64,000 nt of DNA. Origin: Kryptolebias marmoratus (lineage: Eukaryota; Chordata; Actinopteri; Cyprinodontiformes; Rivulidae). Where the stretch lies: assembly GCF_001649575.2 (NCBI RefSeq), contig NC_051444.1:21626425-21690424 (forward strand), given 5' to 3'. Both the position numbers and the translations under genes were made by a program. Of the stretch, positions 1 through 13,400 are shown in pieces (position 1 is the stretch's first letter; every line of letters begins with the position of its first letter). The notes below the pieces were generated by a model, which saw only the letters and a program-made list of their open reading frames with translations, did no database searches and was not told where the DNA came from.

Positions 1-366
1 GTGATGTGTTTAATTAACGTTGTGTGTATCAAAGTGCCTTTAACATTTTTTTGTCTTTACCTAATGTTGTACATACTTTAAAGGTTATTATTATTATTTT
101 TTAACCTGACAGGTCTCCCTTTCGATGCGCTTACAGCTAAAAACAAAACGCAAAGCTGTCAGGTAGTGCCGTCACATAACGTCTTTAATAATTCAACAGG
201 TAGATGGGTTGGTGTTTATTCACAGAGTGGTCCTTTCACGTTATCATAACTAATGCCGTTAGTGTTAGCTTTAACTTAGCCAGGATGGTTAGCTGGATGA
301 ACTCTGGTAATCAAACATTAATTCCGTTCGCTTGGCCTTAAATGAATATTTTTCCTTGGCGCTATT

Positions 367-474
367 ATGTCCAAATGGAACAACATCAGAGTGAAGCAGG
401 CGCTGCGGAGCCACCTGTTCATCACTGGAACAGCACACATCTGCTTTGGTGGAGAACATCTGGTGGATGTGTAA
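367..474 (+). other. Short ORF, 35 codons, unknown
   Basis: An ATG-to-TAA ORF begins MSKWNNIRVKQALRSH and ends HLVDV. Third codon positions are G/C-rich (CAG GCG CTG CGG AGC CAC CTG), unlike the AT-rich surroundings, which is why it stands out. A GTAAAA that could act as a splice donor overlaps the stop at 471, so it could also be a first coding exon of a gene I cannot follow. I do not recognise the peptide. It may be chance. Confidence 0.15.
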
Positions 475-2742
475 AACTCTCACCTGATTCCAAAGTGAAG
501 CCGAATAAAAATGAGTTCACTGGCTTCGAGTGTTGTTTGTAGTTTCAGTATGAGTAAGAATCACAGAAAACGTGATATTAAAGCATTATTACCACAGCAG
601 CTTTGACAGCACCACAACCGGGAGGTGGGAGGGACTCAGGTTTGGAATTTTAATGATTAAAAAAACAGACTGAAAACTGGAGCTACATACAGGTGCCTTT
701 GCAAGTTGATATGACAAATATTGTTTAAGTTGTAAAAGAATCCATGTTAACAAAAGATGTAATTAGTGTGTCTGTCTGTAGTCCTGGTGATAAACACCGT
801 CTGAAGTTCTGTCAGTTCTCGTTAAGCACTTCAGTAGTGGCTAATGTTAGTATGATAAAGCAGCTTTGTGTATTTCAAAGGTATTACAGTCAATGGAATC
901 ATGTTAGAGAAATATTCTCAAAATAATTGGAATAAAAAGTGAAGCAATGGTTTACATGTCAACAACATGACTTTGTTTATCTGCCTTTGTTTTTGCTCGT
1001 ATCACTCCTGAGAATGACATGTAACTTCTCAGTGGAGTTTATTCACTTATTTTTCAGTTTAAGACATTTGATTGGCTGATTAGTTTACAGCTCGCAAGCT
1101 AAGCTCGGACAAAAGCTGTGCAAGAAAACGTGACTCGCAATAATCGTGTGAAAAATAAGAGTTTTCGACCAGAACAGTGGAACAAAGTCAGAGTCTTGAT
1201 CCTTCTGTGTCCAATAAAATCAGTCCATTCATTCTCCATTGTTTTCAGAGGGACAGACAGGACAGGGTGGGGGGTGGCTGTGTGGAAAAGCTCAGAGAGC
1301 AGTTCAAGGAAGGATGTGAGAGATCTCTAACCTTCAGACCTTTCAGGTTATCTGACAGAAGACATTACAGACCAGCTGGAGCCTTGAGCCGATAATCTTG
1401 CAGGAATGCAAAGAGAGGCTCAAAAAACTGCCTGGAACGAGACAAGAAGAAGGAGAGGGGCTTTGATATAGACACCACGCACAGCAGAAGGGAAATAATC
1501 CTCATTATTCCTCTTTTCTGGTCTGTTTTGACCTAAAATGTGGACGCTGAACAGGAACAAGTAGGTAAAAAGGCAGAATGGATGGTCTGTTTTGCACACA
1601 GCTGAGGCAGAATTAAGACTTTTACTTGACTTTTTGTTTTTCTCACAGTCTGTTTCTTAAGACGTTTAACTGTTTACTCCACACCGTCTCACTGTCTTAC
1701 TGATGTCTTAGTGCTGAGTTTCCAGCATTCTCCATCCTTCAGTGAGACCCAAGAATGAATCTTGTCACTATATGTTGTGTAAGTGTGTAAGCTCATTTTT
1801 GCTTCAGGTAACACCCTTACTCACCCATGTGACCCTGCATAGGATAAAGCAGGAGATGATGGACGAATGGGTGAGCAAAAACAGGAAGTAAAAAAGCAAC
1901 CTCGTTGCAGGAGTTGTGTGGTTACCTTTTTTGTGGGTCCTATAAACTTCCCAATTCAACCTATTTTAAAAATATTAAATATAGGATACTTCCAGAACAC
2001 TTTACTTAATTTAGTCAAGAGCTAAAGTTACGTATTTGCAGATTTTTCTAATGGATGTCTTACACATTTGGGTTTATGGTGTCACCGTTAAAGATGGCAT
2101 GTTTCATTATCAGTCCTGTGACCTTTGGATCTGGTTATTTGCAGTGAATACAACTGTATCAGCTGTGGATGATAGCGATACATCTGCTACAAAGTGACCA
2201 GGAGTGCATGGAGACGATTATTGTTCCTCTGACAGAAAATCAGAGGTCTCAGCTGTGAGGTGACTGGGAGGTTTCAACCTCTGTCACACAAAAATAACAA
2301 AAACTTGTAATGCAGCTGATGTAGAAAGAAGTTTTGAAAGATCCTTTAAGCACAGTTACGGAAATCAGGATAAAACCATATTAATCATTTACGGAGTAAT
2401 TGTTGATTAAGAGACATTTTATATGTATGTGGGTTTTCAAACGCCTTGTTTTATTTCTTGATTAAGAGAACATTGTCATCTCCTAGTTTTGAAGCAGTTC
2501 ATTATAAGGGGAAGTGCTTGTGTGACAATGACCTGCAAATGAAGAATGTTCTGTCTCTTTGGCCACATGTTTATCTTTAGGTTCACTGACCAGTGTAATG
2601 GCAAACTCCAACCTTTTGATCCCTGTGGCTCTCCATATTGATCTTGTTTCTCACTGACTGAAGGCGGTGGACCTGTCTGTCTGTCTGACACGCAAGTTTA
2701 AAACGAGAGAAAACAAAGAGTTGGGTGGATGGCCAATAAGTG

Positions 2743-2756
2743 CTGCCCTCTTGTGG
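2743..2756 (-). promoter_or_regulatory. CTCF-like motif
   Basis: The 14 bases CTGCCCTCTTGTGG match the reverse CTCF core consensus SYGCCMYCTRSTGG at 13 of 14 positions. It lies in the intergenic stretch beyond the 3' end of ano9. This is a motif match only; binding is inference. Confidence 0.3.
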
Positions 2757-3284
2757 CAATCGGACTTTAAGCTCCCCAAAAAGGTTTTATTTCATTTAGA
2801 TTGTTCCTTGAAATACTGCTAAAAGTTTTGCTCCGTATACTAAGAACATACACAAGTCAGATTCAGAGTTAAGGAGGTAAATTTGTGTTTTTACTGCTGC
2901 AGAAAAAAACAACAGTATCAAAATCAACCGCTAACAACACTGGAATTTTGTTTATTTTATATGAACTTCTCAACTGCAACAATTTCCTCAAGAACCAAAT
3001 TCTCTCACAGTGAATACTCCTTAGATTTCAAGTCAAAGACCTGTGTATTTTTGATTATAAATGACTTATCCTGGCTTGATTTTACCTTAGTAAAAAACTA
3101 GTCAAGCTGGGTTAAACTCTTACCGATCCTTCATGCTAAATGTTACACGCATTTAATATTATTTAGTCAAAAGCTGGTGCTGGAAAAAAAAAGTGAAACT
3201 TTGCAGTCTTTGTAAGCGCTTTCATCACATCCCCAAAAAAAAAAAATCAGTAAACGTGTATGAGGTAAAGTCAGGTGTTGTGCT

Positions 3285-3290
<6 letters not shown>

Positions 3291-3330
<40 letters not shown>
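3291..3330. repeat. (TA)n microsatellite
   Basis: About 40 bases of alternating T and A run directly into the left end of the Tc1-like element. TA is the insertion target of this superfamily, so the tract was a natural landing site. Confidence 0.9.
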
Positions 3331-3334
<4 letters not shown>

Positions 3335-3598
3335 TCCTGATCAAAATCTTAAGACCAGTCAAAAAATTGCAAGAATTTGCATTTTGCACTATTAGATCTT
3401 AAGAAGGTTCTAAGTAGAGCTTCACAATGTTAAAAGAAGAAATCAGCGTAAGAGACAAAAACTTTTTAGTGGGGGATCAATTGAAAACTGCATTTACACT
3501 CAAACATGATTTTTTCAGCTGATCAAAAGTTTAAGACCATAGCTCAAAAAACCCCGAAAACCCCCCAAAACAGAAATCAAAGTGTCAAAAAAAAGGAC

Positions 3599-3952
3599 TC
3601 AGTAATGAGTAGCTCCACCGTTCTTGTTGATGNNNNNNNNNNNNNNNNNNNNNNNNNNNNNNNNNNNNNNNNNNNNNNNNNNNNNNNNNNNNNNNNNNNN
3701 NNNNNNNNNNNNNNNNNNNNNNNNNNNNNNNNNNNNNNNNNNNNNNNNNNNNNNNNNNNNNNNNNNNNNNNNNNNNNNNNNNNNNNNNNNNNNNNNNNNN
3801 NNNNNNNNNNNNNNNNNNNNNNNNNNNNNNNNNNNNNNNNNNNTCTTACTGCGTCCAACCTCAGCAGCGATGGCACGTTGTGAGAGGCCTTGCTTATGCA
3901 GCTCAACAATCCTACCACGTTTAAAGTCAGTGAGCTTTTTTGCTTTTGCCAT
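3599..3952 (-). pseudogene. Tc1-like transposase, middle missing in gap
   Basis: The reading frame starts at 3952 with MAKAKKLTDFKRGRIVELHK followed by GLSQRAIAAEVGRS, the paired-like helix-turn-helix that opens Tc1 transposases. It then enters the N block (3633-3843). On the far side the same strand carries INKNGGATHY and a stop, which is the usual family C-terminus. The catalytic DDE residues would lie in the missing part, so activity cannot be judged. Confidence 0.75.
3633..3843. other. Assembly gap (211 N)
   Basis: A run of N inside the Tc1-like element. High-copy elements commonly collapse in short-read assemblies, and the flanking transposase fragments show that several hundred coding bases are absent. 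Confidence 1.
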
Positions 3953-4497
3953 CAGGAGGTCTTGACAGTGTAAAGACTTGACAGATAATGACATGGAATC
4001 CAGATTTTTGCACAGCTTTTGGCTTTTAAAGACTATGGTCTTAAACTTTTGATCAGCTGAAAAAATCATGTTTGAGTGTAAATGCAGTTTGCAGAAAATT
4101 CCCTGCTTAAAAGTTCTTGTCTCTTGCACTGATTTTTTCCTTTAACATTGTGAAGCTCTACTTAGAACCTTCTTAAGATCCAATAGTTCAAAATGCAAAT
4201 TCTTGCAATTTTTTGACTGGTCTTAAGATTTTGATCAGGAGTGTGTATATATTTCCAGGCCCTTTTCCTCAACCTTGACTGAGCTGTGATGTGGGTCTGC
4301 AACAATAAAAGTAGTTTTACAGAAGAATATTTGACAAGCGCTTTAGTTGTTTATAACATCTTTCATTAAATCATCAAGATAAAATACATATATATTGGAG
4401 GTGCCAGTAAACAAACCAAAAACAAAAAATCTAATTCTTTGTTGTCATAACTTGGGGGAATGGGGGAGACGACAAACAGACTCATGTTTCACACAGA

Positions 4498-4503
4498 TTT
4501 TAT
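4498..4503 (-). terminator. ano9: Candidate ano9 polyadenylation signal
   Basis: AATAAA on the minus strand (TTTATT on plus) lies about 590 bases beyond the ano9 stop codon. It is followed on the minus strand by T/G-rich sequence, as expected for a cleavage region. It would define a 3' UTR of about 0.6 kb. Confidence 0.45.
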
Positions 4504-5093
4504 TCTTCACATAGAAAATACATGCCTGACATGAGAAGAATTTGAGAATAAAGAACAAAGTATTTCTTTCTCAGCAGGAACACATTAAACCTCTGCACAT
4601 CCAGGAAGGCAGTGAGTGATGAGTCGACATTTATCCTGCAGACAATGTGATTTGAATACAGAAAAATCGGCAAACAATGTAATGAAAACACCCAACGACT
4701 CGAGCTGCTCCTCTATAACTTGTAAATTTCCACATGGATTGTTGTGCAACTGTGTGTCTTTAACCTAAAAGGACAAATTAAAGAAAACTTTGAACTAAAA
4801 CAAAACAAAAAAAAAAAAACTTGTTGAAAGCATGCATCATCAAGCAACATCAAGCAAGCAGCAAAAATATTAACATTTAACAAGAAAAATACATTGTTTT
4901 ACATGTTACTATAAAAAAATAATAATAAACAAGCTTAAGCTATTTTTCAAATATAACCTCACACTCCATACGAGTTTTGGCGTTTCAACAGCAAGTATAA
5001 ATTTTTTAAAAAGCTTGAATCCATCTTTCCTTTTGACACCTCTTCCGGAGAGGAGTTTTCAGTGGGAGCAGATCTGTGGTCAGCTGTGAGAAG

Positions 5094-7382
5094 TCAGACT
5101 TCTGTTGATTTTGATTTACGGTCACTGAATTGAAAAAAAAAAAAAATACAATCACACAAGATAAAACAAAGAACTCCGTGAATAATATTAAATAAAAGTT
5201 TAGCAGGCACAAACTTTAAGATATTTCTTCAGTTGAAAACAGATCCTTGGTTGACTGAACACAGACACAGTGACAGGCTATCAGAGTGGAAGGAGTAAAA
5301 TTGAAATTAACCAAACAAGGATATTTTTGGAAATATTTTCAAGGGCACTAATGTAGCTACTGCCTGAAATGCCAACATTCATAAACTTTTGTTGATGTTT
5401 TTTTTACTATAAAGCTCTATAATACGTAGTTTGGGACTTAGCATTTTGTTGAATTGGGTTATAACAACAACAACAAAAGAAAAATATATATATATATATA
5501 CATACATACATACACACATTTTGGTTTATAAACTGTACGAGAAATCTAAAAAGAACCACGATAAAAAAGAAATGTTAAAGCTTATTAGGGTTGTCATGGT
5601 AACCACACACCTGCGCCTCCCACTCCCTGACATAAGACAAAAAAAAAAAAAAAAAAAAGTCTACATTTTAATATGTAAACTTTGTAAGAAGTGTAGAGTT
5701 TGTGGGACTGAAAAGAGTTTGCAAATGTTTTGGAAAGTCTGAACAGCTCAGAGGTTGGAGTGTGACATGACCATTAAGCTAAATATTTTGTGGTAAACTC
5801 TCCAAAAATTATAAAACCTAAACAGCAGCCATGTAGAAACCTGTTAAGATATCAAAAATGCCAGTTCAGTCACAGATAGTCCAACTTTCCATGACCTGGT
5901 GAGACTTTGAGTGATGTTACCTTTGCAAAGTACGCCCAAGCTAAAGAGCTCCAAAGGGAGATGGATTTTCTAACTTTCACCAAAATCCCATGTTTGTGCT
6001 TGTAAAAAAGCTTTTGCAGATACTGCTGTATACCCATTGCTGACTTACTTGAACTCTTTTTGGAGCCTTTTTAGTTTTTCTGCCATTCGCGTATTCTTCA
6101 CTTTGATGGGATTGGCAGGGATGAACCAAGCTGCTGTAAATTTGCACACCACCACAACATGCTGAGGGAATAAATACACACACACAGAAAAAAACAGAGG
6201 AAAGTTTGATCAAGAGTTTCTTTCTTTTTTTTTTAATGTTGGTTACAATCATTACCTTGTCACTGGTACAAACCTCAAAAAGGACGATGAAGGCAAAGCG
6301 TACAGCCAGAACCAGCCAGAACTGGGGGGTCAGAGAGTAGTCCTCCACATTTCTGTAGTCTCTGTAGCTGTAAACACAAAACAGTTTGTTGTGTTTGTTC
6401 CAGCTGCAACTGAGTTTTATTTACAGTATTTGTGCACGGAGTAGGCTGTTTCAGTCTTCTCACCTGCATGGAGTAACGTCAGAGAAATTATTTCGCAATA
6501 GGGGTTTAAAATCATTTGGGGTGTTTTTGACCATATAAGCCGTGGACAGTGTGTTGTTTATGTAGCCCTGCATGCAGCTACAAAGAGACGACAAAGACAC
6601 ATGAGGACAAAGCACAGGTTGTTCACATCTGATCAGTTGTTTTAATCAGAAGGGATTACTGACTGTGTGTTATATTGTCCATTGGCACACGGGCCATAAC
6701 GATAACGGTAAACGAGACGAGGAATAAAGTCTGATGTGATTCCAATGACCAAACCGTTAGCAATGACTGCCAATACACCAACAGCCTCCAACACCTGTAT
6801 CCACACACCTGCAGACACAAAACAGTAAAATTACACAGACATATGTGCACACACCTGCAGACAAGTACAAAATGCTTTTACCAGGTTTTTAGGAAGCTAA
6901 CTACTAAATACTTTTATCATCCTACAATGGCAATGATGTTTTTGCCAGTGTGTGTGTGTTTGTCTGTAGCATTAGCAAAATCTCTTATGAACCACTGGAC
7001 AGATTTTAGTTAAACGGTCAAAAAGTAATCCTTGGATGTACATCTACTACTCAATAACTTTTGGAGTCAACCCAATTTAAGATAACCACATAACTAATCT
7101 ACCTTAGCCAAGAAAAAATGGCTATAATTTGGTCAGTTCTACAGATTGAGCTACATTTGGTGAGCTAGTAGAGCCATCCTCATCACATACTTCAAGCACT
7201 ATGAGCTCACACAAGTTTTAATGCATGAGATTGTGCATGTCACAAGGTTTGACCAAAATGACTACAACCCTGTTCCTTCTCTGTCCAAGATGATTGTTTA
7301 AAACTATGGCATGAAATGGAACTGGAAATATGCATTCCTTTAACAAATTTTAGACTTTGAATAGAAATGAATTTGGAAAATT

Positions 7383-7426
<44 letters not shown>

Positions 7427-10400
7427 TTACTCATTTACAGCCATGGCCTGTAAATAAGAGCAGGTTGGGCAATGCACTTATGGTAAAAAATGTAATAATA
7501 AAAATAAAATAAAAATAAAAATCTGCCTCAGAAATAGTTGCTCCTAATGAATAATGTTACTTAACCCTCCTAAAGCCCTGGTAAAGAGGTAGAGAAGTCC
7601 TTGTAACTTCAGGTCAGTTTGATTACTTAGCTTGCTGTATACCATTTTATTTTGTGTGTTTATTAACCATTTTAAATTGAATTTAAAATTATCTTTGGTC
7701 ATTTACCCCCATTTTGTTCCTTATTTGCAACTATGGGGCAGTACAACTCAAAGTTCGCGACTGCCAGTACATTTATCATATCACCCTGTCGGATGAGATC
7801 GAAACTGCAGGCAACGTCATTCAAGTCTTACAATGTATGCATTCTGTGGGTTTTAGTTCAATGATATACCCCTACTAATGCTAGACCTCACCCAAATATG
7901 GGTATGGTAGAGATCAGTCAGTTTTACAAACAATCTTTGACTCTTCTAAAAGCAAACACATGCCTACCAATGTCATTGGTCTTTCTAGGAATCAGGCGCT
8001 GCTCATAGAAGACCATCTTTTTGGCATCCAGGCGGATCTCAATAATGTTGTTGATGAGAGCGAGAAGAGGTGCAAGAGGGAAGGCTGCCACAAATATGGT
8101 GGTGAAACTGAACTGGATCACTAGAGACCAAAGAGAGCAGTGAGCCACATGGAAATGCAGTAGTATAACTAGTGTTCCTGAATACCTGCATGCTGCAAAC
8201 AGAGGGCCTACCCATCTCCAGGAACTCATTGAACAGACTGAAGGAATCAGATTTGGACATGAGGTAGTTTGTCATCAAGTCCTGATGAAGGCAAGGATCA
8301 CTTGGTTTAACAGATGACTGTTCATTGCTGCTTGTTTTTCTGTGGCAGGAACTACACTGCCTCAGCTTTTGCCCATCCCTTTTGTGCATATAAGTCTTCA
8401 AGCAGCTGCAAAAGATCCAAGCAGAGAATCAGACAGTTTCCATAAAGTGACACAAATCCAACCGTTTCCTTACACGCAACGTTAAAATAGAACAAAACTC
8501 ACGGGACCAATAATTCAAAAAAGTTGTTTATAGTCTGTTTGAGCACCATGATCACTGACATCTGGATGAAGAGGTCTGTCAAACAGCCACTAGGATGGCA
8601 CTGTAAAACAACAACTCTGTTACAAGCAAGGCATTCTGAACAACAACAACAACAAAAACAAACAGCAATTCATCTTACCTCTTCAAGCCTAAAGGTTGAA
8701 ATACGCAGATAGTTTCCTGGATGGCCGTTCACCCTGAAACAAAACACCACAAAAATACATTAAGTAAATGTTCTCATTGTAAGGCTGTCACCTTCAGATC
8801 AATTAATACGGAATGCTTAAGTTTTAAACAAAGATGTTGTACTCGGAGTATGTGTTGGGGTTAGTGGTAATTGATACATGTGAAAGTGCTTCTTTGTTAG
8901 AACTGTATAGAACTTTATTGCCTCACAATATCAATTTGACATAATTTGATATACACACACAAAGAAAAACCTAGAATTGATGTTTCTTCACAAGTTAATT
9001 TTTCTGACCATTTGCTTTTATGTGGCTCTAATGACAGAAAAGACTATTGGAAATCAAATATTAAATCCCTTAAAGACCTGGTATTGTTAAGTGAATTAAA
9101 AACAGTGAAATATATGTTGTGTTTATTTCTGGAGTCAAGAAGTCACTTCAGATGAAGAAGTTGCATCTTAATGACAGTGTTATATTGCATTTAAAGAACA
9201 GAAACTTCATACTTTCCCAGAAAAAAGGCCACATAGAAGAGAGAAGAGAAGAGAGTGAAGAACTGGAAGGTGAACATCTTGACTGTGAAGCTTCTCTCTC
9301 TGGCTGCCAGTGAAGTTGGCTTCTCTGAAGAAAACAAGCCCAAACAAATAAAAGGTAACAGGTTAGAAAGCTCAGAAAATGTTCAGCACTTGAACTGTTT
9401 AAAATTACAAATTTTAAATGTTTCATGGGCAGCTATTTGCTCACCTATTTCAGCGAGCTTGAGCGCCACAAATTTGTTAACCTGAAGACAGGGTTGAAAA
9501 AGACAAAAACAAGGACAAACATCAGAGATGATGTTGAAATTACAAAGAACATTGTAGGATCAGAAATCAAAAAGTACAATAGATTATACACTGCTCAAAA
9601 ACAATAAGGGAACACTTAAACAACACAATATAACTCCAAGTAAATCAAACGTCTGTGAAATCAAACTGTCCACCTAGGAAGCAACACTGATTAGCAATCA
9701 GTTTCACATGCTGTTGTGCAAATGGAATAGACAACAGGTGGAAATTATTGGCAATTAGCAAGACATTCAATAAAAGAGTGGTTCTGCAGGTGGGGACCAC
9801 AGACCACTTCTCAATACTTATGCTTTCTGACTGATGTTTTGGTCACTTTTGAATTTTGGTGGTGCTTTCACACTTGTGGTAGCACGAGACGGACTCTCCA
9901 ACCCACACAAGTGGCTCAGGTAGTGCAGCTCATCCAGGGTGGCACATCAATGCGTGCTGTGGCAAGAAGGTTTGCTGTGTCTGTCAGCGTAGTGTCCAGA
10001 GGCTGGAGGTGCTACCAGGAGACAGGCCAGTACACCAGGAGACGTGGAGGAGGCCGTAGGAGGGCAACAACCCAGCAGCAGGACCGCTACCTCCATCTTT
10101 GTGCTAGGAGGAACAGGAGGAGCACTGTCAGAGCCCTGCAAAATGACTTCCAGCAGGCCACAAATGTGCATGTGTCTGCACAAATGGTTGGAAACAGACT
10201 CCACGAGAATGATATAAGGGCCCGACATCCACAGATGGGGGTTTGTGCTCACAGCCCAACACCGTGCAGGACGCTTGGCATTTGCTAGAGAACACCAGGA
10301 TTGGCAAATTTGCCACTGGCACCCTGTGCTCTTCACAGATGAAAGCAGGTTCACACTGAGCACATGTGACAGAGTGTGGATACGCCATGGAGAGTGATCT

Positions 10401-13400
10401 GCTGCCTGCAAAATCCTTCAGCATGACCGGTTTGGCAGTGGGACAGTAATGGTGTGGGGTGGCATTTCTTTGGAGGGCCGCACAGCCCTCCATGTGCTCG
10501 CCAGAGGTAGCATGACTGCCATTGAGTACCGAGATGAGCTCCTCAGACCCCTTGTGAGACCACATGCTGGTGCGGTTGGCCCTGGGTTCCTCCTCATGCA
10601 GGACAATGCTAGACCTCATGTGGCTGGAGTGTGTCAGCAGTTCCTGCAAGATGAAGGCATTGAAGCTATGGACTGGCCCACCTGTTCCCCAGACCTGAAT
10701 CCGATTGAGCACATCTGTCATGTCTCGCTCCATCCACCAATGTCACGTTGCACCACAGACTGTCCAGGAGTTGGTGGATGCTTTAGTCCAGGTCTGGGAG
10801 GAGATCCCTCAGGAGACCATCTGCCACCTCATCAGGAGCATGCCCAGTTGTTGTAGGGAGGCCGCACACAATACTGAGCCACATTGTTTTAAAGACATTA
10901 CATCAAAACTGGATCAGCCTGTAGTGTGTTTTTCACTTTGATTTTATGCGTGACTCCAAATCCAGGCCTCCACTGGTTAATAAATTTGATTTCTATTGAA
11001 GATTGTTGTCAGCACATTCAACTTTGTACAGAACAAAGTATTCAGTGAGAATCTTTCGTTCATTCAGATCTAGGATGTAATTGGAGTGTTTTCTTAATTT
11101 TTTTTGATCAGTGTATATAGAGTACAATATATCTTCAATACCAAACTTTGTTCCTGTCATGTCTGTTCAAAAGATTTCTGCTTCTAAAGACTCTTTTTAA
11201 AAGACACTTCTAAAAATATTTTGTTTTCCCATCTGCTAAGCATGACTTCAGGCAGTGTTTTATTTTCAGTTCACTTTTAGACAGACAAAGATCACAACTT
11301 AATATCAAATTGTTGTCCGACTGGTTTCATGGACATGATTATCATCCAGAAAAATTGTTTCTTGCATTTGTTGAACTCTAAAGAGTTGGTGTTTATTAGC
11401 TACTACATTTGTTAATACAAGCCTGAAGACGTCACCAAAACCCTGTAAAAACCATCCATGTTCTGGCTCATAGCCGGATCATCGTCCAGTGCGAAGGGGC
11501 ATAAAAGTTTACTGCAATTCTGCTCAAATTAAAGCTCTTTAATGTAGAGTTCAACACTAATTCAAAAGTGTATAAAACCTGGAAAAAAAGTGAAAGAAGT
11601 CACAGGATTTTTGGTCAGTACTGTAATTTAGACCTGTTATCTGCTGTAACTCAAACTGTCTTGAAAAAAAAATTGAATAAACTATTAAAGAGACCAAAAA
11701 GTGTGTTTCCGTTTCTCTCGCCTTTGTTAATCTAGTATAAGGATCAGAGTACAAACATACACACCTTGGTCATAATCTGGATGGTCAAGTAGTGCAGCAC
11801 TGCTCCGAGCAGGACGGCCACAGAGTTGGCGTGGTCTTCCAAAAACTCCCATTTGCTTTCAGACATCAGGGGGGCGGCCACAACTCGAAACGCCACAATG
11901 GCAAAAGTTAGGCCGATGATCACCATCATCTGCAACACAACAATCAAAGACATCTTATTGTTTGCTTCTATAATAATAATCATAATAATAACACTTTTTT
12001 TTGGGAGGGGGGGAGGGGCTGGATCATGAGTTTACAAACTTATTTTCAGCTTTGTCACAATGAAAATTATGAAAGTCAATTAAAAAAAAAAAAAAGTGGT
12101 CAAAGAGAAAAATTTTTGAAATTATCCTTAGCAGATATATTTATTAGATTGCATGATTAAATGAAAATATATCCTTGTATTAAAAACTGCTTGCGAATTA
12201 ATTTGCCAATTAAAATGCCAACATTTGATCAACATTTAAATGCAAGACACTGACTGCCTTAAGACGACGACAGAATATTTCATTTATTATTATTTGACAA
12301 ACTTTATTTCAAATGTTCCAGCACCAGTCAACACTGAAATATAAATGTTGTTTCAGTCTTATTTTTCTATCTAACAGAATCAGTGAACCAGTTATGCTTC
12401 TTACTGACAGGTCATCACTTTGTTACCATGGTGATCTAGCCACGCTCAAACAAATCCTCTAACACTAAAACCAAATGTTACTTCATAGTACACCTGTCAG
12501 GTGTGTTCAATTTGTTTCCCAGCATGCCCTTTAAGTGTTGCCAACAGACCAAAACCTGGAGAAACGTATGTATGCTATGAAGTTGGCGTGAGGCTGCACA
12601 CGTTTCTACGGTCATTTCATGCTCGATACATCCAAACATTTGCGTTGAAAAGGGCGTAAGCCACTTTTTTATGTGTATGTACCATTTGTACATGAGCCTA
12701 CCCATCACCTTGACAGCATGGGGGATACCAAGTGGCTTTATGAATAATCACTTGTTGCATTATTATTGAAGGATTGTGTTAAATTTGTTCTGCATGTTGC
12801 AATTTGTGTGCCTTGACTTGGCTTGGTCTTAAAACTGATAAAAAGATGTGTTTAAATGAGAAAAAATTTATCCATGGGAAAAAGGGACCAGTTGGGATGG
12901 GCACGATTTGCCACTACACCTAGGAATGAGTAGCACACCTCCAACCACACATCTCAATGATCAAAAAGGGCCAAAGTCTGAGGTGTTAAAACAATGACAA
13001 CAATGCTTTTTAAAGAATTAAAAGGCACAAAATACATTTCTTATTTATTAGTCTCAAACTGTGAGTTACAGTCATCATAAAGAAGCACAAATAATGGTGG
13101 TGTTTGTGTGTAGGTGTGTGTGTGTGGGAGGGTGTATTTTACCATGCCAGTTACCATGATGAGGACCAGAGTGCTACGCCAATAACTGTGTTTATACTCT
13201 TTGGTCTTATAGCTTCTATTATTAATTATTTCCATAATCAGTTCCTCCTGTGAACAAAATCACACACAAGCAGTGAGAAATTACAATAAAATTATTTCCT
13301 ATGCTACTTTGAACACAATAAATTACTTTTTTTGTAAACTTTGACAAAGATAATCACTTGACCAGAAGAAAATACTAAAAACCTTTTTACATTAACCAGT

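Larger units (their letters stand above)
1..3290. other. Intergenic stretch, no confident gene
   Basis: I see no exon chain on either strand. The longest ORFs (60-72 codons) have no recognisable family and no paired splice sites. It contains a 35-codon ORF at 367-474 and a CTCF-like motif at 2743-2756, listed separately. It lies beyond the 3' end of ano9. The first few hundred bases could belong to a gene starting left of the window, but nothing in the sequence shows this. Confidence 0.5.
3331..4244 (-). mobile_element. Tc1/mariner element containing an assembly gap
   Basis: The two ends are inverted copies: ACACTCCTGATCAAAATCTT at 3331-3350 is repeated in reverse at 4225-4244. A second shared block, with a GATCAAAAGTTTAAGACCAT-type core near 3520 and 4040, gives terminal repeats of about 210 bases with internal direct repeats (IR/DR type). 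TA flanks both sides. The interior encodes transposase pieces on the minus strand, interrupted by 211 N. The true element is probably about 1.6 kb, so the gap is likely a placeholder for missing transposase sequence. Confidence 0.85.

Noticed and set aside
5006..5212. Longer ORF over the last ano9 exon, ending RWIQAF
   Set aside because: Wrong frame: the phase carried from exon 6161-6049 requires the frame that ends STEV at 5094.
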